Of a stretch of DNA of 32,606 nucleotides, positions 25,401 to 32,429 are shown one piece after another (the first letter of the stretch is position 1; each line of letters begins with the position of its first letter). The position numbers and the translations under genes are program-made. This stretch comes from Trueperaceae bacterium. Lineage in GTDB: Bacteria; Deinococcota; Deinococci; Deinococcales; Trueperaceae. The DNA is taken from positions 1-32,606 of the forward strand of contig JAABRX010000039.1 of the NCBI GenBank assembly GCA_011390675.1, in the 5' to 3' direction. The notes under the pieces were generated by a model that searched no databases, was not told where the DNA came from, and saw only the letters and a list, made by a program, of their open reading frames with translations.

Positions 25401-26508
25401 GGTGGCGCGCATCGGCGGCGACGAGTTCACGGTGGTGCTGCCCGAGGTGAAGGACGCGCCCGCCGCCGCGCGGGTGGCCGAGAAGCTGATCGAGGCGTTC
25501 CGGGAGCCGTTCAAGGTCGCCGGGCACGAGGTGCACGCCACCGCCAGCCTCGGCATCACCCTCTTCCCCGACGATGCCATCGACGCCGACGCGCTCATCC
25601 AGCACGGCGACACGGCGATGTACCACGCCAAGAACCAGGGCAAGGACCGCTTCCGCTTCTTCACCCGCGACATGAACCGGGCGCTCCTGGAGCGCGCTTC
25701 GCTCGAAGCGCAGCTGCGCAAGGCGCTCGACAGAGACGAGTTCACGGTCCACTTCCAGCCGCGGGTCGCGCTCGGCGACGGACGCGTGACGTCGGTCGAG
25801 GCGCTCGCGCGCTGGAACCATCCGGAGCGCGGTTGGATCCCACCCGACGCCTTCATCGCGGTGGCGGAGGAATCGGGGCTGATCGGCCCGGTCGGTCGCC
25901 GATTGCTCGAGCTCGCCTGCACCCAGGGGCGCCGCTGGGCCGACGCGGGAACCCCGGTCGTCGTCGCAGCCAACCTCTCCGCGCGCCAGTTGCAGGAGCG
26001 CGACTTCGTGCACCAGATCGAGGAGGTGCTCGCCGCCACGGGCTTCGACCCCACCTACCTGGAGGTCGAGCTGACCGAGTCCGCGGTCATGCGCAACGTC
26101 GAGGAGAACGTCGAGAAGCTCGGCGCGCTCCGCGCCCTGGGCGTGCAGGTGTCCATCGACGACTTCGGTACCGCGTACTCCTCGCTCAACTACCTCAAGC
26201 GGCTCCCCGCCACCGCGCTCAAGATCGACCGCTCGTTCGTGACCGACGTCGGCGACCCCGAACGGGCGCCGCACGACGCGGGGATCGTCCGCGCGATCGT
26301 GGCGCTCGCCCGCACGCTGGAGCTCACCGCGATCGCCGAGGGGATCGAGACCCCGGCCCAGCTCGCCTTCCTGCGGCAGGTCGGCTGCGAGCAGGGGCAG
26401 GGCTACCTGCTCGGTCGCCCGGTGCCCGCAGCCGAACTGACCGCCACGCTGGGGGCTGGGCTGGTGCCCTTGCCGCCGCCGGACGCGCCCGGTACGCCGT
26501 CCGCATAG
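22447..26508 (+). CDS. Multi-sensor GGDEF-EAL cyclic-di-GMP protein
   Basis: A 1353-aa cytoplasmic protein for c-di-GMP turnover. Approximate domains: receiver-like 15-130, but without the phospho-acceptor Asp (VVVVASGGGDD) or the usual Lys; GAF 158-330; PAS 335-455 (NELAHVRGALDGAPMGVAACDAAGRLTLANQ); GAF-like 480-600; PAS 612-732 with PAC (MLLTVVDVTERL); GAF 745-905; GGDEF 905-1075; EAL 1082-1340. GGDEF is intact (IGGDEFTVVLPE, about 990) and EAL is intact (EALARWNHP, about 1117; DDFGTAYSSLNYLKRLP, about 1238), so synthesis and hydrolysis are both possible. No transmembrane segment is seen. The GTG start is chosen from the -10 placement; the ORF in the track runs on upstream. The SDR gene starts 14 nt downstream. 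Confidence 0.93.
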   Translation: MSERTPAPTRPQTDPPVRPAAWLVVAPATVGLDAALRDQDGAARVVRADGLGPALTGLARSRDWDAVVVVASGGGDDPGASVLAALRLELVAAPVVVILDAVDVAEANRWRALGATDVLARSDVGGLAARLRALQEPRPSVDAAPDPEDAADGRRWLDALASFHVAVDRSETEGAALGAAATAVAATVRLAGLEVWQLDDDDLHLVLVATHGVADDPRLRADPTVTDLTPREGLVRHAHEHGRAAWIDDLHRGDEADTDAGSGPRPRLLRAPAAVALGLRAVHAEPVHVGDAAVAVLVGWFEAPADRAHARERIAWWASRIGTTLASWRAARAFENELAHVRGALDGAPMGVAACDAAGRLTLANQAMGRAGLHALVGDDHERWRAGWELCTHDGATALAPGDDPLSRALHGEVLHGAVFVSHTAGGKPRRWRVDAAPLRSADGTPAGARATFAPVDAPAEVNRAATSDLVLRDFRLLLDRAAELAAAVGEAPELADVWPALDAFVRATTPAARWTVVRGATVEHAATLTPGDRAPTVADDALSSDRRVAAPLRVGERELGTLTLVADAPGAFDERHATAATMAANLIAVAVDHADLVVQERRLRSEAEASATHFRSMFEATPLAVSLTSLDDATVLDVNPAFAALVGFERAELVGRRIADFDNWADPTVRAALKARVEAGFSVANQEVVLLRKDRSRLHCLVSAERTEHRGRPAMLLTVVDVTERLAQEERMRQLATFREKLMGFVEQTLEEGFEGASFFQRLVESAVAATPGAEAGSLLLRDDEGDTYRFVAAVGYDLAGLGPATFADAEIHATTDARHPVVVHVHPEAAQGDERARLLHAYGRVDEIRATLTVPIVLSGRRVAALCLDAFADRDAFGDDAHRLATAFGAQVAALVKRRALEQALERMAYHDHLTGLPNRILFRDRLVQAIAHARRNGRRGAALFIDLDNLKVTNDTLGHAVGDALLRSVAQRLQRAVRDEDTVARIGGDEFTVVLPEVKDAPAAARVAEKLIEAFREPFKVAGHEVHATASLGITLFPDDAIDADALIQHGDTAMYHAKNQGKDRFRFFTRDMNRALLERASLEAQLRKALDRDEFTVHFQPRVALGDGRVTSVEALARWNHPERGWIPPDAFIAVAEESGLIGPVGRRLLELACTQGRRWADAGTPVVVAANLSARQLQERDFVHQIEEVLAATGFDPTYLEVELTESAVMRNVEENVEKLGALRALGVQVSIDDFGTAYSSLNYLKRLPATALKIDRSFVTDVGDPERAPHDAGIVRAIVALARTLELTAIAEGIETPAQLAFLRQVGCEQGQGYLLGRPVPAAELTATLGAGLVPLPPPDAPGTPSA

Positions 26509-26522
26509 GCGATGATGGCGGA

Positions 26523-27311
26523 ATGGACCTCGGACTGAACGGAACACGCGCGCTCGTCACGGCCGCCAGCGGTGGCCTCGGATTCGCCGTCGCCTCGGCC
26601 CTCGCGGGCGAAGGGGCGCGGGTCGTCCTCTGCTCGCGCGACCAAGGGCGCGCCGAAGACGCCGCCGCCCGCATCGCCACCGCGACCGGCGCCGAGGTGC
26701 ACGGCGTGGCGGCCGACGTCGCGGACGCCGCGAGCCTCGAAGCCCTCTTCGATACCGCACTCGACCGGCTCGGCGGGCTCGACGTGCTGGTGAACAACGC
26801 CGGCGGCCCGCCTCCGGGCACCTTCGTCGACCTCGACGAGGAGAAGTGGATGCGCGGGTATCAGCTCACGCTCATGAGCGTGGTGCGCTCGGTGCGCCTG
26901 GCGCTGCCGGCCTTCGAAGCCGCGGGCGGCGGTCGCGTGCTCACGCTGCTCTCGTCGAGCGTCAAGACGCCGCTCCCCAACCTCATGCTCTCGAACGTCT
27001 ACCGTCCGGGCTTGGCCGGCATGATCAAGTCGCTGGCGATCGAGCTCGGCCCCAAGAACGTCCAGTTCGTGGGCCTGGCCCCCGGACGCGTCGACACCGA
27101 TCGGATCCGCGAGCTCGACGCCGCTGCGGCGGCGAAGCAGGGCAAGACCGCCGACGATGTACGCGCCGCGTCCCTCGCCTCGATGCCGATGGGTCGGCTG
27201 GGGCACCCGGACGAGTTCGGTCGCGTCGGCGCGTTCCTGTGCTCGCCGGCCGCGAGCTACGTGAACGGCTCCGTGGTCCTGGTCGACGGCGGCGCGGTTC
27301 GCGCGCTGTAA
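26523..27311 (+). CDS. SDR-family protein with atypical active site
   Basis: A 262-aa Rossmann-fold protein of the short-chain dehydrogenase/reductase family. The cofactor motif is 'TAASGGLGFAVA' (residues 13-24), with 'CSRDQ' after beta-2 suggesting NADP preference, and 'LVNNAGG' is present. The usual YxxxK pair is missing: the region reads 'LLSSSVKTPLPNLMLSNVYRPGLAGMIKSLAIELG', with Leu where Lys is expected four residues after Tyr. The C-terminal 'GSVVLVDGGAVRAL' is typical. It likely binds a dinucleotide but may use another mechanism or none. It follows the GGDEF-EAL gene closely and ends before a 21-bp hairpin. Confidence 0.87.
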   Translation: MDLGLNGTRALVTAASGGLGFAVASALAGEGARVVLCSRDQGRAEDAAARIATATGAEVHGVAADVADAASLEALFDTALDRLGGLDVLVNNAGGPPPGTFVDLDEEKWMRGYQLTLMSVVRSVRLALPAFEAAGGGRVLTLLSSSVKTPLPNLMLSNVYRPGLAGMIKSLAIELGPKNVQFVGLAPGRVDTDRIRELDAAAAAKQGKTADDVRAASLASMPMGRLGHPDEFGRVGAFLCSPAASYVNGSVVLVDGGAVRAL

Positions 27312-27325
27312 CGCGCCCCGCGCCT

Positions 27326-27372
27326 CGACGAAGCGGCCCGCCGTGCACTTCGCACGGCGGGCCGCTTCGTCG
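27326..27372. terminator. 21-bp perfect hairpin, bidirectional terminator
   Basis: CGACGAAGCGGCCCGCCGTGC - 5 nt - GCACGGCGGGCCGCTTCGTCG is a perfect 21-bp inverted repeat between two convergent genes (stop codons at 27311 and 27380). It could terminate transcription from both sides. No U-tract is seen on either strand. Confidence 0.75.
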
Positions 27373-27379
27373 TCGATCG

Positions 27380-28351
27380 TCAGTCGCGCTCGACCTTGAC
27401 GCCGCCGATCCCCCCGGAGATCGTCAGCTCGATGCGGTCCGCCGGAGCGGCTTGGGCGTACCCGGGGGTCGTGTACTCGCGGCCCTCGCGCAGCCACTCG
27501 CCCCGGACGTCGGCGCCGCCCAACCCCACCGAGACCGTGAGGCGCGCTTCGACCCCGCGCGGAAGGATGACGTCCGCCTCGCCGACGCCCAGGTCGAGGC
27601 GCCCGACGTACCCGCCGCGCGCCGGCAGCACCACGTCGATCTCGCCGACGCCGCCGCTCAAGTCCAGGCGCGACAGGGTGGCGTCGCGCAGATCGAAGCG
27701 CACGTCGCCCACGCCCGCGTCGACGCGCAGGTCGACGGGCACCTCGCGGGTGAGCCCCAGGTCCCAGGCGCGCCGCGCGTTCGACGCGATCGACGTGCCC
27801 GACTGCTGCCGCACGATGAGCTCGACGCGGGCCACGTCCCCGCGACGCCCTGCGACCTGATCGAGCTGCTCGCCACGCGCGGTCACCACGGTGCCGGCGA
27901 TCAGGCGCCCGGCCGGCGCGTCGGCATGCACGTCCACCGAACCGACGCCCAGCCGCAGCACCACCTCCGCGGCGCGAGCGCCGTCGAGCCCGTGGTCGAC
28001 CGCCTCGGTCGCACCCGCGCTGCGCGTGCCCAAGCCGCCGCCCATCAGGAGCACGGCGCCGAGGACGATGGCGCCAGCCACGATCGGCAGGCGGTAGCTC
28101 CCCTTGGTGAGCAGGTCGGCGCCGACCGCGAGCAGCGCCACCGGCCACAGGTTCAAGACCGAGAGCACGTCGATCCCGCGGATCCAGCCGGCGTTGAGCA
28201 ACAGCATCAACACCCCGACGCCGATGAGCGCGTACGCCCACACCGGGGTCTCGCGGCCGCCCGTGGGTGGCGGGCTCGGCGGAGCGGGTGGAACGGGCGG
28301 CGGCCCTGCGGCGCCGGGAGCAGTGGGGTTCGGACGTTCGGAATCGGCCAT
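27380..28351 (-). CDS. LiaF-like membrane protein with beta-rich DUF4097-type domain
   Basis: A 323-aa protein. A Pro-rich cytoplasmic N-terminus (residues 1-35) is followed by about three to four helices in a DUF5668/LiaI-LiaF-like segment ('WAYALIGVGVLMLLLNAGWIRGIDVLSVLNLWPVALLAVGADLL' and 'LPIVAGAIVLGAVLLMGGGLG'). The C-terminal 200 residues form repeats around 'VVLRLGVGSVDVH', 'LRVDAGVGDVRFDLR', 'LDLSGGVGEIDVVLP', 'LDLGVGEADVILP' and 'ISGGIGGVKVERD', a beta-helix-like domain probably outside the membrane. LiaF relatives repress cell-envelope stress signalling. The ATG at 28351 has AGGAGG 7 nt upstream. It is divergent from the GIN-domain gene. Its exact role is unknown. Confidence 0.83.
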   Translation of the reverse strand: MADSERPNPTAPGAAGPPPVPPAPPSPPPTGGRETPVWAYALIGVGVLMLLLNAGWIRGIDVLSVLNLWPVALLAVGADLLTKGSYRLPIVAGAIVLGAVLLMGGGLGTRSAGATEAVDHGLDGARAAEVVLRLGVGSVDVHADAPAGRLIAGTVVTARGEQLDQVAGRRGDVARVELIVRQQSGTSIASNARRAWDLGLTREVPVDLRVDAGVGDVRFDLRDATLSRLDLSGGVGEIDVVLPARGGYVGRLDLGVGEADVILPRGVEARLTVSVGLGGADVRGEWLREGREYTTPGYAQAAPADRIELTISGGIGGVKVERD

Positions 28352-28374
28352 GGTCGACCTCCTCGCCACCCACG

Positions 28375-28380
28375 ATGGTA
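28375..28380 (-). promoter_or_regulatory. Possible -10 TACCAT for the LiaF-like gene
   Basis: TACCAT (in GTTTTACCATCG) lies 23 nt before the LiaF-like ATG, upstream of its AGGAGG. It is in the only AT-richer patch of the divergent intergenic region. No clear -35 is seen. Confidence 0.35.
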
Positions 28381-28471
28381 AAACGCTCGTCGCCGCCGTG
28401 CGAGGGCCACCACACCCGCACGCCGTCCGGCCGGAGCACGTCGGCCGACCGGCGCGTTGCGGCCGAGGCGC

Positions 28472-28495
28472 TACGATGAAGCTCGCCGAAGGAGG
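28472..28495 (+). promoter_or_regulatory. -10 TACGAT and AAGGAGG for the GIN-domain gene
   Basis: TACGAT at 28472-28477 would start transcription near 28484. A strong ribosome binding site, AAGGAGG (28489-28495), lies 5 nt before the ATG. The -35 is not recognisable. Confidence 0.4.
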
Positions 28496-28500
28496 CACTC

Positions 28501-29172
28501 ATGTCCGACACCATGACCGTCCGTGAGCGACGCGAGGTGGGAGCGTTCCGCGCCGTCGAACTGCGTTACTTCGGCCATCTGCACCTGTCGCAGGGGGCCG
28601 AACCCGGCGTCGAGGTCGAGGGCGATCCCGACGTGGTCGCCAAGGTGCACGCGCGCGTGGCCGGCGACGCCCTGATCCTCGAGATCGGCGAGTCGTGGCT
28701 CGAGCGCCTCACCTCGGGCGTCCTGCTGATCGCGAACCGTCCGTTGCACTACCACGTGACCGTGCCCGAGCTCGACCGGGTGGCGGTGACGGGGACCGGC
28801 AAGGTCGAAGCCGCCGGCCTGGTCACCAGCGACCTCGAGGTCACCGCGTCCGGCGCGGCCGACGTCTCGATCTCGGACCTCGAGGCGCACGCGCTCAAGG
28901 CCCAGATCAGCGGGCGCGGCAGCTTCCGGCTGGCGGGCAAGGCCGAGGCGTTCGAGCTGCGCATCAGCGGCTCCGGCGAGGTCGAGGCCGCGGACCTCGC
29001 GTGCACGTCGGTCGACGTCCGCATCAGCGGGCAGGGCACCACGACCGTGCGCGTCGCGAAACGCCTCGACGTGAAGATCTCGGGTTTGGGCACCGTCCGC
29101 TACCACGGCGACCCCACCGTGACGCAGACGATCAGCGGAAGCGGCACGGTCACCCAGGTCGACGCCGGCTGA
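28501..29172 (+). CDS. GIN-domain (DUF2807) protein
   Basis: A 223-aa protein made almost entirely of a head-GIN/DUF2807 beta-helix-like domain. Repeats are clear: 'VAVTGTGKVEAAGL', 'VTASGAADVSISDL', 'QISGRGSFRLAGK', 'RISGSGEVEAADL', 'RISGQGTTTVRVAK', 'KISGLGTVRYHG', 'TISGSGTVTQV'. Most family members are exported, but here the N-terminus (MSDTMTVRERREVGAF) shows no signal peptide or lipobox. It may act inside the cell, or the export route is not obvious. It is divergent from a LiaF-like protein with a similar glycine-rich repeat fold. Function unknown. Confidence 0.85.
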   Translation: MSDTMTVRERREVGAFRAVELRYFGHLHLSQGAEPGVEVEGDPDVVAKVHARVAGDALILEIGESWLERLTSGVLLIANRPLHYHVTVPELDRVAVTGTGKVEAAGLVTSDLEVTASGAADVSISDLEAHALKAQISGRGSFRLAGKAEAFELRISGSGEVEAADLACTSVDVRISGQGTTTVRVAKRLDVKISGLGTVRYHGDPTVTQTISGSGTVTQVDAG

Positions 29173-29213
29173 ACCGGAACGCGCGCGCCCTAGGGCCGTG
29201 CTGAGATGTCGGG

Positions 29214-30845
29214 ATGATCGAGCTCCTCGCCGACCACCCGCTCGTGCTGCTCTTCGCCGTGGCGGCGGTGGGCGTTCCGCTCGGACGCATCCGGTTGGTG
29301 GGCGTCCGGGTGGGGGTCGCGGCGGTGCTCTTCGCCGGCCTCGCGTTCGGCGCCCTCGACCCACGCCTGCGCCTGCCCGAGATCGTCGTGCAGCTGGGGC
29401 TGGCGCTCTTCGTCTACCTGGTGGGTCTGGCGAGCGGGCGCGCGTTCGTGCGCTCGTTCGACGCGCGCGGCGTGCGCTCGAACGCCTTGGTGCTCGTGGC
29501 GCTGGTCGCGGGGGCGGCCGCGACGGTGGCCGTAGCGCGGCTCCTGGGGGTCGACGGCGCCACCGCCGCCGGCGCCTTCACGGGCGCCACCACCAACACG
29601 CCGGCGCTCGCGGGCGTGGTCGAAGCGCTGCGGGGCACCGACGCCGCGGGCGTCGACCTGGCGACGCCGGTGGTCGCGTACTCGCTCGCCTACCCGGGCG
29701 GGGTGCTGGGCGTGATCGTGGCGATCGCCGTCCTGCAGCGGCTCTGGCGCACCGATTACCGCACCGAGACGGCCGGCGTGCGCGACTACGGCGTCGGCGG
29801 CGAACTCTTGGAGCGCGCGGTCGTGCGCGTCACCCGCGCCGAGCTGGCCGACGCGCCCGTCCAAGCGTGGCGTGAGCGCGAGGGGTGGCACGCGATCTTC
29901 GGGCGCGTGCGGCGCGGCGACGACGAGGACCTGGTCCACGGCGACACGGTTCTGAACGTGGGCGACGTCGTCTCGGTCGTGGGCACCGCGGCCGACCTGG
30001 CGCGCGTGGTGCCGCGCCTCGGCGAGCCGGTCGACGCCGTCATCGACCTCGACCACGGCAAGCTCGACGTGCGCCGGCTGTTCGTCAGCGAGGCCGCGGT
30101 GGCCGGGCGCACCCTCGCCGAGCTGCGGCTGCCGCAGCGCACCGGCGCGGTCGTCACGCGCGTGCGCCGCGGCGACGCCTTCCTGCTCCCGACCGCCGAC
30201 CTGCGCCTCGAGCTCGGCGACCGCGTCCGCGTGGTCGCGCGCCGCGACCAGATGGCCGCGGTCGAGAAGCTGCTCGGCGACTCGTACCAGGGGCTGTCCG
30301 AGGTCGACGTGCCGTCGCTGGCGGTCGGCCTGGGCGCCGGGCTGCTGCTCGGGCTGGTGCCGATCCCGCTCCCGGGCGGGGTGACGCTCGAGCTCGGTTT
30401 CGCGGGCGGGCCGCTGCTCGTCGCGCTCGCGCTCGGGGCGATCGGCCGCACCGGGCGCTGGGTGTGGACGCTGCCGTACTCCGCCAACCTGACCCTGCGC
30501 CAGTTCGGTCTGCTGCTGTTCCTCGCGGGCGTGGGCACGAACTCGGGCTACGCGTTCGCCCAGACGCTGCGCGCCGGCGACGGCTGGGGCGTGGTGCTCG
30601 CCGGGGCGGCGCTCACGCTGGCGCTCGCCGCCACGACCCTGACGGTCGGTCACAAGCTGCTGCGGGTGCCGATGCCGGTGATGGTCGGGGTGGTCTGCGG
30701 CCAGCACACGCAGCCCGCCGCGCTCGGCTACGCCGTCGAGCAGGCGGGTGGCGACCTGCCGCACGTGGGCTACGCGACCGTGTTCCCGCTCGCGACCGTC
30801 GCCAAGATCGTGCTGGCGCAGCTGGTCTTGCGGCTCGTCGGCTGA
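29214..30845 (+). CDS. AspT/YidE-type transporter with RCK_C domains
   Basis: A 543-aa inner-membrane protein of the aspartate:alanine exchanger (AAE) family. About five helices (1-165), including 'GAFTGATTNTPALAGVVEAL', precede a cytoplasmic loop with two RCK_C/TrkA_C domains (about 190-275 and 280-360; 'VLNVGDVVSVVGTAADLARV', 'RLELGDRVRVVARRDQMAAV'). A second membrane half follows with 'GLLLFLAGVGTNSGYAF' and the repeat motif 'GVVCGQHTQPAALGYAVEQAG'. The conserved GATTNTPAL and QHTQPAAL sequences are the duplicated signature of the family. Substrates are probably small organic acids or amino acids; this one is not fixed. It starts 41 nt after the GIN gene on the same strand and has no clear Shine-Dalgarno sequence. 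Confidence 0.88.
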   Translation: MIELLADHPLVLLFAVAAVGVPLGRIRLVGVRVGVAAVLFAGLAFGALDPRLRLPEIVVQLGLALFVYLVGLASGRAFVRSFDARGVRSNALVLVALVAGAAATVAVARLLGVDGATAAGAFTGATTNTPALAGVVEALRGTDAAGVDLATPVVAYSLAYPGGVLGVIVAIAVLQRLWRTDYRTETAGVRDYGVGGELLERAVVRVTRAELADAPVQAWREREGWHAIFGRVRRGDDEDLVHGDTVLNVGDVVSVVGTAADLARVVPRLGEPVDAVIDLDHGKLDVRRLFVSEAAVAGRTLAELRLPQRTGAVVTRVRRGDAFLLPTADLRLELGDRVRVVARRDQMAAVEKLLGDSYQGLSEVDVPSLAVGLGAGLLLGLVPIPLPGGVTLELGFAGGPLLVALALGAIGRTGRWVWTLPYSANLTLRQFGLLLFLAGVGTNSGYAFAQTLRAGDGWGVVLAGAALTLALAATTLTVGHKLLRVPMPVMVGVVCGQHTQPAALGYAVEQAGGDLPHVGYATVFPLATVAKIVLAQLVLRLVG

Positions 30846-30854
30846 ACCGACTCG

Positions 30855-31547
30855 TCAGCGCGCCGCTCGGAGCGCCGCCACGGCGGCGTCCGGCCCCAGG
30901 CCCAGCCCCTCGAGGCGCGCGACCGGCACGCCGTCGCCATCGAGCACCGTGATCAGGTTGGTGTGCGCGAAGCCGCCCTGGCCGTCGGGGCGGTAGCGGA
31001 CGCCCAGGGCTGCGGCGAGCCGGCGCACGGCGCGGTCGTCGGCGGTCAGGAACGACCAGCGCTCGCGGTCGAGTCCCTTCTCGGCGGCGTAGGCGGCGAG
31101 GCGCTCGGGCGTGTCGCGCTCCGGGTCGAAGGTGACCATCAGGAAGCGGGTGGCGGCGCGCACGTCGTCGGGCAGCGCGGCCTCGATCAGCTCGGCGTCG
31201 CGCAGCAGCACGGGGCAGGCGCTGATGCACGTGCCGTAGAACAGCACGACCACGGTCGGATGGCCCCGGTGGTCGGCGAGCCGCACGGCGTCGCCGCGGT
31301 GGTCGGTCCAGACGTCGTCCAGATGCAGGAGCGAGGCGCCGGGCAAGGGGGCGTCGGCAGCGAGCGGGGCGGCGTGGGCGTGGGGTTCGACGGCGTGGGG
31401 TTCGACGGCGTGGGGTTCGACGACGTGGGCAGTGGGCGCGGGCGCGATGGCGGGCGTCGCGCCTTCCGCGGCGGTGGAGGCGCAGGCGGCGAGCATCAGG
31501 GCGAGGACGAGGACGAACCCGGTTCGGACGAGCAGATGCGGGCGCAT
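30855..31547 (-). CDS. SCO1/SenC-type copper chaperone lipoprotein
   Basis: A 230-aa predicted lipoprotein (lipobox LAAC, Cys22) with a thioredoxin-fold SCO domain. The copper ligands are present: Cys107 and Cys111 in 'GTCISACPVLL' and His195 in 'GGFAHTNLI'. Between the anchor and the fold lies a His-rich tandem repeat, VEPHA three times (about residues 43-57), which could bind additional copper. SCO proteins deliver copper or reduce cysteines at Cu sites of cytochrome oxidase and related enzymes. Lying 14 nt after nirV in a nirK operon, this one probably serves the copper nitrite reductase. The true start is the ATG at 31547; the 397-aa ORF is too long. Confidence 0.9.
   Translation of the reverse strand: MRPHLLVRTGFVLVLALMLAACASTAAEGATPAIAPAPTAHVVEPHAVEPHAVEPHAHAAPLAADAPLPGASLLHLDDVWTDHRGDAVRLADHRGHPTVVVLFYGTCISACPVLLRDAELIEAALPDDVRAATRFLMVTFDPERDTPERLAAYAAEKGLDRERWSFLTADDRAVRRLAAALGVRYRPDGQGGFAHTNLITVLDGDGVPVARLEGLGLGPDAAVAALRAAR
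31381..31425. repeat. 15-bp tandem repeat, three copies, in the SCO gene
   Basis: Three direct copies of tggggttcgacggcg (the third with one mismatch) encode the VEPHA repeats of the SCO1 protein on the minus strand. The unit is a multiple of three, so copy-number change would keep the reading frame. Confidence 0.85.
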
Positions 31548-31561
31548 GGAGCGGCCCCCTC

Positions 31562-32404
31562 TCACGGCGCGGCGCAGCGGAAGCCCAGCGAGGGCCCCAC
31601 GCCGTTCGCCGAGGCGGCGGTGCGGACGGTGACGCGCAGGAAGGCGGCGTAGTCGCGGCGATCGCTCGCGCCCTCGGCCGCACCGCCGCAGACCGCGGCG
31701 AGGCGACCGTCGTCGTCGTTGCGGCCGTCGAGCGCGGCGAGGCCGCGGTGGGCGTCCTCGACCCACTCGAAGGTGCGGTGCAGGTCGTGGAGGCCGAGGG
31801 CGTTGGGCGCGCCCTGCCCCACCGGCTGCGGGGTGCCGGAGACCGTGCGCGCGAGCACCTCGGCCAGGAAGCGGGCGTCGCCGCGGCCGTCGACCTCGGT
31901 GGTCGAGGCGCGGGCGGCGAGCTCCCACTCCGCCTCGGTCGGCAGGCGCGCCCCCTGCGCCTCGCAGTAGGCGCTCGCGGCGAACCACGAGACGTACGCG
32001 ACGGGGGCGTCGGGGTGGGCGGCGCCGAGGTCGTCGGCGCCCGCCCAATGCCGCAGGTAGCTGCCGACCGCGAACACCTCGGGGACGCGGTCGCGGCGCC
32101 AGTCGGGCTCGGCGCGGACGAAGGCGAGGAAGTCGGCGTTCGTGACCGGCCGCGCGTCGAGGGCGAACGCGGCCACGGCGGTCGGGCGCTCGTCCCGGAT
32201 CACCACGAAGGGCTCGTAGCTGCCGCCGGGCACCGGGCGCCGCGTCGCGGCGGCGCGGGCGGCGACCTCTGCGAACACCGTCGCGGGGGCGGCGGGCGTT
32301 GGATCGTCCTGCGCCCGCGCACCCGCCGCGAACGGCCCCCCCGCCGCGACGATCCCCAAGAGGAGCGTCGCGGCGAGGAGGCGGGGGCGCGGGTGACGGG
32401 TCAT
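31562..32404 (-). CDS. nirV: NirV-like formylglycine-generating-enzyme-fold protein
   Basis: A 280-aa exported protein: signal peptide to about residue 31 (LLLGIVAAGGPFAAGARA|Q), then an FGE/SUMF1-type domain. Family signatures are 'PVTNADFLAFVRAEPDW', 'PVAYVSWFAASAYCEAQGARLPTEAEWELAARA' and the terminal 'LGFRCAAP'. The usual FGE 'RGGSW' is replaced by 'VCGGAAEGASDRRDYAAFLRVTVR', the form I associate with NirV, the partner encoded next to nirK in denitrifiers. NirV's exact task is not settled; a role in NirK maturation is often assumed. It starts 25 nt after nirK with GGAG 6 nt before the ATG, and the SCO gene follows. Confidence 0.87.
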   Translation of the reverse strand: MTRHPRPRLLAATLLLGIVAAGGPFAAGARAQDDPTPAAPATVFAEVAARAAATRRPVPGGSYEPFVVIRDERPTAVAAFALDARPVTNADFLAFVRAEPDWRRDRVPEVFAVGSYLRHWAGADDLGAAHPDAPVAYVSWFAASAYCEAQGARLPTEAEWELAARASTTEVDGRGDARFLAEVLARTVSGTPQPVGQGAPNALGLHDLHRTFEWVEDAHRGLAALDGRNDDDGRLAAVCGGAAEGASDRRDYAAFLRVTVRTAASANGVGPSLGFRCAAP

Positions 32405-32429
32405 GGCGGCTCCGGGGCGCTCGCGGCCC

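Noticed and set aside
22432-26547. 1371-aa minus-strand ORF opposite the GGDEF-EAL gene
   Set aside because: It is the antisense shadow of a well-supported multi-domain gene. The composition (VRRDEHQVEVV-type) mirrors codon bias, not a protein family.
31381-31425. Tandem repeat as part of a CRISPR or mobile element
   Set aside because: The units are contiguous, in frame and encode VEPHA in the SCO protein; there are no spacers and no transposase nearby.
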